64,000 nucleotides of DNA from Tethya wilhelma (lineage: Eukaryota > Porifera > Demospongiae > Tethyida > Tethyidae). The stretch covers positions 4,624,184-4,688,183 of the forward strand of contig CAXIPT010000003.1 in assembly GCA_964030475.1 (NCBI GenBank). The letters run 5' to 3'. Shown here in pieces: positions 58,205 to 64,000 of this stretch. Both the position numbers and the translations under genes were made by a program. Position 1 is the stretch's first letter, and each line of letters opens with the position of its first letter. The notes under the pieces were generated by a model that was not told the origin of the DNA, did not search any database, and was given only the letters and a program-made list of their open reading frames with translations.

Positions 58205-61200
58205 GAGGAAAATTACTGTCTCTCACTATCATTTCATAGAAACCTGCAGTGAAGCAGATCAAACTGGATCTATACCGAACACTGCCAAACAACTGTCACT
58301 TCAAGCCTGGAGGATCTGGGGTAGGGAAACTCCACATCTATCTAGCTAACATTCATTTCATGATTCACTCTAGGCTGAGAAGCTAGAGAGGGTCCTACTT
58401 GCTTACAGTCTTCACAACAAGAATGTTGGATATTGCCAGGTATGTTTCATTTTGTGTCTGTTAATTCTGAATTACAACTATCCGCCATCAACACACTCGT
58501 AGGGTATGAATATGATTGCCGCCATTGGGCTCCTCTTTCTGGATGAAGAGACCAACTTTTGGTTAGTTTATTTCCAACCACCACGGGGGTTGTTAGCCCT
58601 CGTTTTATGTATTTATGCAGGTTTATGGTGACTCTTATTGAAAAGCTACTCCCACCCAATTACTTCACTCCTGGCTTAATAGCTGCTCAAGCTGACCAGG
58701 TATGGTTGGTTACACAGCTGTGCGTCATTCACACTGTCCATCTTTGTCCATTCCTCCACCCCCACAGGCTGTAGTCAGAGACCTTGTGGCAGACAAGCTG
58801 CCAAGACTCAATGCCCATCTCAAGGAACACTTTATTGATGTCACCTTGGTGACCTTTAATTGGTTTCTCACACTCTTTGTGGATGCTCTGCCTACTGATG
58901 TAAGTTTGTTTACAGGAACTTCAGCCATTCCTGAGATGCTTTATTGATTGTTGGTGCTCTCACTCGTCCATTTTGTTTTGCAGTCTGTATTGCGTATTTT
59001 GGACTGCTTTTTGATGGAAGGACACAAGCTACTCTTTCGCGTTAGCTTGGGGATTCTGAAACTTAATGAAGGGGTCATCCTCGGCAAGACGGATCCCGTT
59101 ACTATATTCCAGTTTCTCAAAGAAATTGCCAGGCACTGCTTTGACATTGATGCAGTGTTTCATGTGAGAACAAACACATGCCACTTTTTATCCTAGCTCC
59201 CTCACTCACATCTTTTTGCCAAATGTGCAGGAGGCATTTGACGTGATTGTCCCATTCCCAAATCGAAGCAACCTATCCAGCCGTCACAACCACCATCTAT
59301 CTAAAGTGAAACAGCAGTTGGTTGCAAGGGAAAAGGAGAGGAAAGTGAAGACTGAAAAAGCAGTTGAAGCAAAGGTGTGTAATAGTACATACAGAGACTG
59401 TACAAGTGTACAATCAGCCAGTATAAATATGTTATTGGCATTGTTTTTGTTAGAACGCTGTACAGAACCAACTGTTACTGAGCACAACCTTAGTGCCGCC
59501 TGCGGAGGAGACTGTTCTGCGTTATGTGTGGGAGTGTGGGTGTGTGGGACGAGAGGGAGAGCTGTGGCTGTGCAGCGGAGAACGCCAGCGAGGGTCGGTG
59601 GGGATTATTACAATCAAAGGTGGTGCACCTCAATTGGATATCCTCCCAGACAAAGTTAGTATGACTGCATGTACTATACATGGAAGAGTTAAGAATAATG
59701 TGAAATTTGTATACATGTACAATAGCTGTTGTAATCTGGTATAGATTATCTACGGCATGTGTGTGTAGAGTTGTTTTTCACTACTAGTAGTGTTGAAGCA
59801 TCTTTTGTAAGTGTTCATTCAAGGAATTGTTATTGTGTGTAACCTCAGGTCAGCCCAAGAGTGATATGTTGTCACTACGTACCGTCATGTCAACTGGTGC
59901 TTCTTGGGACCCTGGATTTTGTCATTCAAGCTATCGACTGTGAAACCAAGTATGCGATCTTAGTATGCATGCATAGTTATACATGTAAAGGTAGAAAGCA
60001 TACACCAGGCTGAGGTATGATTGTGTATCTTTGTTTCCATTCAGAAAAGAGATTTGGTCACTCAAAATGAAGGATTCTGTGCTCGATATCACTGGCAATG
60101 ATGAAGGATTTGTGTACGTAGCTCTAGCCGATGGAAGTGTAGCTGTTCTACAGGATGTGGGGAAATCCCCACCTCTATTGGACCCGGCGCTGCAGTATGT
60201 GGGCTCCACACCAGTACCTTGTATTGCACTGACCACCAACAAGACGCTCTGGTGTGGCTGCAACAAGGTCGTGGTTGTTATGAGTACAGAGTAAGTACTA
60301 CATGTGTGGGTGGGTGGTTAGGGATTAGGTGTCCACCCCATACCCAAGCACACCATAATGACTGACATGAGCCTTGTTAATTTATGTTGTCCTTTCCAAA
60401 CAGGAGTTTCGAACCAGTCCACTCGTTAGTGATAAGCAGTGAAGGGACCAGTACAGTGTACAAGATGAAACAAGGCCCTCAAGGTGTTTGGATATCCTTT
60501 CGCTCATCGTCTGTCGTGTGTCTTTTCGATGTGGTGCACTACGTGAAACTCCTGCAGATCAACTACTCCACTCTCCTTCCCTCCCAGCCCTCCAATCTCG
60601 AATCTATCAATCGTATAACAAGTCTGATGGTAGAGGGAGACCACTTGTGGATCGGAACTGGCTCTGGAGCCATCCACATATTCTCTGTTCATGCAAACGT
60701 GTCCAATCCGATTGCACGTATCCGACAGCTGGCCAAACAAGGTCACAAAAGCAGTGATCATGATGCCAACTCTGACTCTGGTGGACTTCTCGGTCAAGTT
60801 GTGGGGGATGATCACGAGCAGCTGGAGACATCGAGCCAGGTGACACAGGAGCAAGGAAGTGCCACGCCAGATCTCTCAGGACGTCGCTACTATGAAACAC
60901 GAAGGAAGACACGGTTCGGTCGTACCCTCCACCGAGAGAAGCCTTCAAGGAGCACTCTCTCTTCAGCAGTGTACAAGCTATCTCTGGAGACGAGTCAGCA
61001 GGCTGGAAATGCCAGGAATGAATCTGTGAGGATCATTCTACCCATCAGGTATGTATATACAAACTAACAGACAATTATAGTATTATATCTGGAGCTCCTG
61101 TCATTATACATTAATTAATACTGGTTCCATGCATTACCATTATTGTGACCTCACTGCTTGTTCTTGACTTGGTTGTGCTTTAGCTGTGGTGATGATGAGA

Positions 61201-61304
61201 CAGAGAGCTATGCTGTGAGTTGTTCGAATGCAATAAGTGATTGGAACAAATCAATGCAAGTATGGCACTGCGATTCCATTGCTCCTCCATCTCAGGTGTG
61301 TATG

Positions 61305-61372
<68 letters not shown>

Positions 61373-61535
61373 TGTTAGTTGAGTCAGCTAATTGGAGACA
61401 TGCATCAGTGATATGCGTTTATGTGTCAGTTTGCATGGATATGATTGACCTTTTTTTTTGCAGTGGAGGATCGACTGGTTTACTGGAGCTGCTACTGTTC
61501 CTCCATCTGCTCAGAGTACACCAAACAAAACCTGA
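54812..61535 (+). CDS. TBC1D2-type RabGAP continuous with a JIP/ARHGEF10-like beta-propeller
   Basis: 29 exons from ATG 54812 to TGA 61533-61535 join in phase to 1244 residues. A PH domain (about 9-112) has LTGYLNLYQK, YWFWFDEKSCCLKFYRS and LNWIEKLQ. A linker and coiled coil follow (about 247-376). The region from 376 on and the TBC domain (about 484-738) match TBC1D2/Armus, a Rab7 GAP: RDLRDMIRRGVPIQHRTIVW (arginine finger), NVGYCQGMNMIAAIGLLFL (glutamine finger) and NWFLTLFVDALP. The TBC tail KVKQQLVAREKERK runs, after AAG/AAC at 59374/59454, into a propeller-like region (about 786-1244): ETVLRYVWECG, LVLLGTLDFVIQAIDCETKKEIWSL, LWCGCNKVVVV, GVWISFRSSSVVCLFD and LWIGTGSGAIHIF. These last blocks resemble JIP3/JIP4 and ARHGEF10 propellers. 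No stop, start or promoter separates the two parts. Confidence 0.85.
56407..56474. mobile_element. 68-nt palindromic mini-element in the TBC-propeller gene
   Basis: TAGCCTCGTTCCTAGGCTCT at the left pairs with AGAGCCTGGAAGCG...GGAACGAGGCTA at the right. TAGCCT termini, size and intronic site match the element at 44486-44552, so the two are probably one family. Confidence 0.6.
58086..58202. repeat. Long (GT)n microsatellite with an ambiguous base
   Basis: About 117 bp of GT in intron 16 of the TBC-propeller gene, with an N at 58125. Confidence 0.92.
61309..61372. repeat. (GT)n microsatellite
   Basis: A GT run in the last intron of the TBC-propeller gene. Confidence 0.9.
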
Positions 61536-61843
61536 CGATGCATAAAAATTAATGTTATTTTTTTAATGACAACAATGTACTGTAAATTATGTTTGCAAAT
61601 GATTGGAATGTGGTTGAATAATTTTACAATTATTACGTAATGAATTTGCGGTTATTTGGAACATGCCCACGGCTAGTGTGCGCTAATTGGAATACCGTTT
61701 CATAGAGCATGTGTGCATACGTGGTACATTTTTAACCTATTACAGAAGAGTATACACTTTCGTTCACAATCAGGTAAGCAGTGAGTAAGTAACACTCTTA
61801 GTATTGTCAGTAGGCTACTAGAGTTCTGGTTACAGGTCGTCGA
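61536..61843. promoter_or_regulatory. Intergenic and promoter region of the UBAP2-like gene
   Basis: GTGCGCTAATTGGAATACC at about 61679-61697 resembles the shared 20-mer of the other promoters. GGTTACAGGTCGTC (61829-61842) is the reverse complement of a GACGACC..TAACC element. It may also contain a 5' UTR splice acceptor at TTACAG. Confidence 0.35.
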
Positions 61844-63900
61844 ATGGTCGGCATGAGTGGCAAGAACAGTGAGCCACGCACGAGTGGCGGTGGACATAAA
61901 AAGCATCCCACATCTCACAACAAGCCTCAGGTGAGTAGTTTCCTCCCCCAACCCCTTTCTCTGTTTAGTCTTTGTTTCACTTGGAATGTTTCTGTTTTTG
62001 TGTGTGCACTGTTTTTTAGCCACCTGTTGAGGCTCTACAAATGGCCAGAATACTTGAAGACTCAAGTTTGAGTTCGAGAGATATTGCTGAAAAAGTTCAA
62101 GAGATATTGGCAGTAGTGCCTGGCCGATCAGAGGAGGATATAGTTTTAGCGTTACACGACCATGATTTTGATATACAGAAAGCCATTTCAGCTCTTCTTG
62201 ACAGTGATGGCTCACTGGGACAGGTATCATAATTTGTGTGGGGGAGTACATTGAAATTGAAACAGTTTGTGATGCAAGTTCACACATGATGTATGTGGCT
62301 GTTTAGGGCGAGTGGACAACTACTGGTGGCAGAAAGGGGAAGAAAAAGACCCAATCAGACAGTTCAGAGTTGATAGCTGCTCCGGGCGACGGGAAATCAA
62401 AATCAGGAAGGAATCCAAGAGGAACAAACAGAGCAGGTGAGAGATCGTGAAAATTGGGGGATCCAAAGTTTTGGTGTACAATTTCACTGTGAAACTTTTG
62501 TTTGTTGTTGTTGCTGTTGTGGCACATGTTATGATAGCATCACAGTCCACGAGAGAAGGATATGGAGGAAGTGTACACGTCACCAGTGGGGAGTCTCGTG
62601 GAGGGAGAGGGGGTGGGAGAAGTGGAGGCAGAGGGGGAAGACGAACCAGAGGGCCTCCTGGGTATGCCCCTCTAATTATGAGTGCATGTGTGTGTATATT
62701 GATGGCTGTGTTCTGTTGTTCAGTGAGAAACGAAACAGAGGCAGAGAAAACAGAGAGAATAGAGATAACAGAGAAAGAGGGAGCAGAACCAACAAGCCAG
62801 TGTCTCAAACTTCTACACAAGGTTAGTGGTTTGATGTTGGCTCTGGTAGTCAAACCTCTCCATGTACACATCCTGTATAATATGTATGATGTATCATCGT
62901 GTTTACAAGTTACTCCTTTTTATGTATCAACTATTTTTTTGTTTCTAGTAGCACCAAGTACAGTGGACATGTGGGACACAACACCAACAAACACAACAGA
63001 TAACACAGTGAATGCCTGGCCACCAGATCCTAATCAAATACCAGCCTCTACCAAGGTGTGTGTATATGTGTGTAGACTGTGTAATTTTAATGTACTACAC
63101 TGAGTTTGTCAATAGGCAGATACACACACGATAGTAATGAAACTATCAATTGGGTTTCCACTACAGATTGAGAATTACTGGGAAGATGAAGAAGAAGAGC
63201 CTCCCACACAACAGAGACCGCAGCAGCAGCAACCACCTCCACAACAACACCAGCAGCAACAGCACGCTGTCTTCCCAGAGGCCATTCCTTCCTCGACTAC
63301 AGTGGCCGTGAGCACTCCGGCAGAAACAACCCCGCCGTTACTCTCCACGACAAGCACAGTCGACAGAGACACAAACGTACAAGTGGTGTTAGATCAAAAG
63401 TGAGAATAGCATTGTTAGTTCGCATCATCTTTTATCTGTCAAGTTGAACTTTCTCAGCATTGGTATGCTCTTAATGTTGCATATGTCTGTACACATTCCA
63501 GGGAGAGTCAAACAGAATTGACATTGTCAAAACCGACTGGGGTGAAGAGATCAAAGAGACTAGCTCGTTCACAGATACCAACAAAGCCGGTTGAAATGCC
63601 TGCGGGAATTGAGTCTCTAGACGTCCAGGTACAACTTTACATTTACATGTGCTTGACAAGTTGTGTCTGCTTTGAGATCAGTAGTGGAATGTGTTTTTAT
63701 TCAAGTTTCATTTTATTGTACATATTATGTTTTGTGTGTTTGTGTAGTTTGGTCAGTTAGGTATTGACTTTGGTGGTTTGGAGTCTGAGGATGTGAGTGT
63801 GCCTGTGAGTGCACCACCAGTGACGGTAGCAAGCCAGCTGGTGACTGAGCCACCTTCAACTGAGATCAACACACTGTTGAGTTACGACAGTGAAGTTCAG

Positions 63901-63902
<2 letters not shown>
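61844..63902 (+). CDS. UBAP2/UBAP2L (lingerer)-like protein, 3' end beyond window
   Basis: UBAP2L is an RNA-binding, stress-granule-associated protein with a UBA domain and an RGG region. Exons 61844-61930, 62020-62223, 62307-62436, 62538-62661, 62724-62821, 62952-63055, 63167-63399, 63502-63628 and 63748-63902 give the first 420 residues. The UBA domain is at about residues 36-95 (VPGRSEEDIVLALHDHDFDI). An RGG/Arg-Gly box follows (ESRGGRGGGRSGGRGGRRTR), then a Gln-rich stretch and IPTKPVEMPAGIE...VQFGQLGIDFGGLES, which matches the conserved IPALAVEMPGS...LQFGALQFG block of UBAP2L. A second in-frame ATG at 61853 could be the start. The last exon ends in a GT-repeat donor and more exons are expected past 64000. 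Confidence 0.9.
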
Positions 63903-63935
<33 letters not shown>

Positions 63936-64000
63936 GTTGTTGTTGTTGTTGAGTTTAGTGTTGATTTGTGGTTTCTCTCTCTCTCTCTCTCTCTCTCTTC
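63903..64000. repeat. (GT)n, (TTG)n and (CT)n microsatellites at the window end
   Basis: The intron after the last visible UBAP2-like exon begins with GT repeats, passes into TTG repeats and ends in CT repeats at the window edge. Confidence 0.85.

Overview
This is intron-rich eukaryotic DNA from a compact animal genome. 25 protein-coding genes can be read in 64 kb, with short GT-AG introns (mostly 50-400 bp), intergenic spaces often under 200 bp and many (GT)n/(CT)n microsatellites. The gene set is metazoan and aquatic in flavour: a CARD-NACHT-LRR receptor, a PRDM12-like PR-domain zinc finger, FAM20B, mitoguardin and many ciliary genes. The compactness and the NLR architecture would suit a sponge or a similar early-branching marine invertebrate. 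That placement is inference. No taxon-diagnostic marker such as rRNA or mitochondrial DNA is present.

Layout: TBC1D13 (+, 5' end missing or unseen), ODR4 (-) diverging from CFAP20 (+), two tandem CTR copper transporters (-), an S28 serine carboxypeptidase (+), intronless FAM78 (-), EIF3G (-) diverging from SPOUT1 (+), PRDM12-like (-), CLUAP1/IFT38 (+), ODF2/cenexin (+), CARD-NLR (-), MRPS16 (-) diverging from MKKS/BBS6 (+), PIGK (+, cut by an assembly gap), a mucin-like membrane protein (-) diverging from FAM20B (+), intronless ZSWIM7 (-) diverging from a ZDHHC12-like palmitoyltransferase (+), mitoguardin (-), an unrecognised coiled-coil/LRR gene (-), MRPS33 (-) diverging from a PH-coiled-coil-TBC-propeller gene (+), and a UBAP2/lingerer-like gene (+, runs off the end).

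There is no operon logic. Neighbours mostly share short bidirectional promoters (72-240 bp between start codons). Ciliary or basal-body genes are over-represented (CFAP20, CLUAP1, ODF2, MKKS), and three of the four have an RFX X-box-like site just upstream. Several divergent promoters share short sequence elements, including one exact 20-mer.

Most notable items: a TBC1D2-type RabGAP continuous with a JIP/ARHGEF10-type beta-propeller in one 29-exon reading frame; a 1.6-kb foldback transposon with a 7-bp satellite-like insertion inside MKKS intron 3; an NLR with an N-terminal myristoylation-type motif; small hairpin/MITE elements in introns; and a gap that removes the catalytic half of PIGK.
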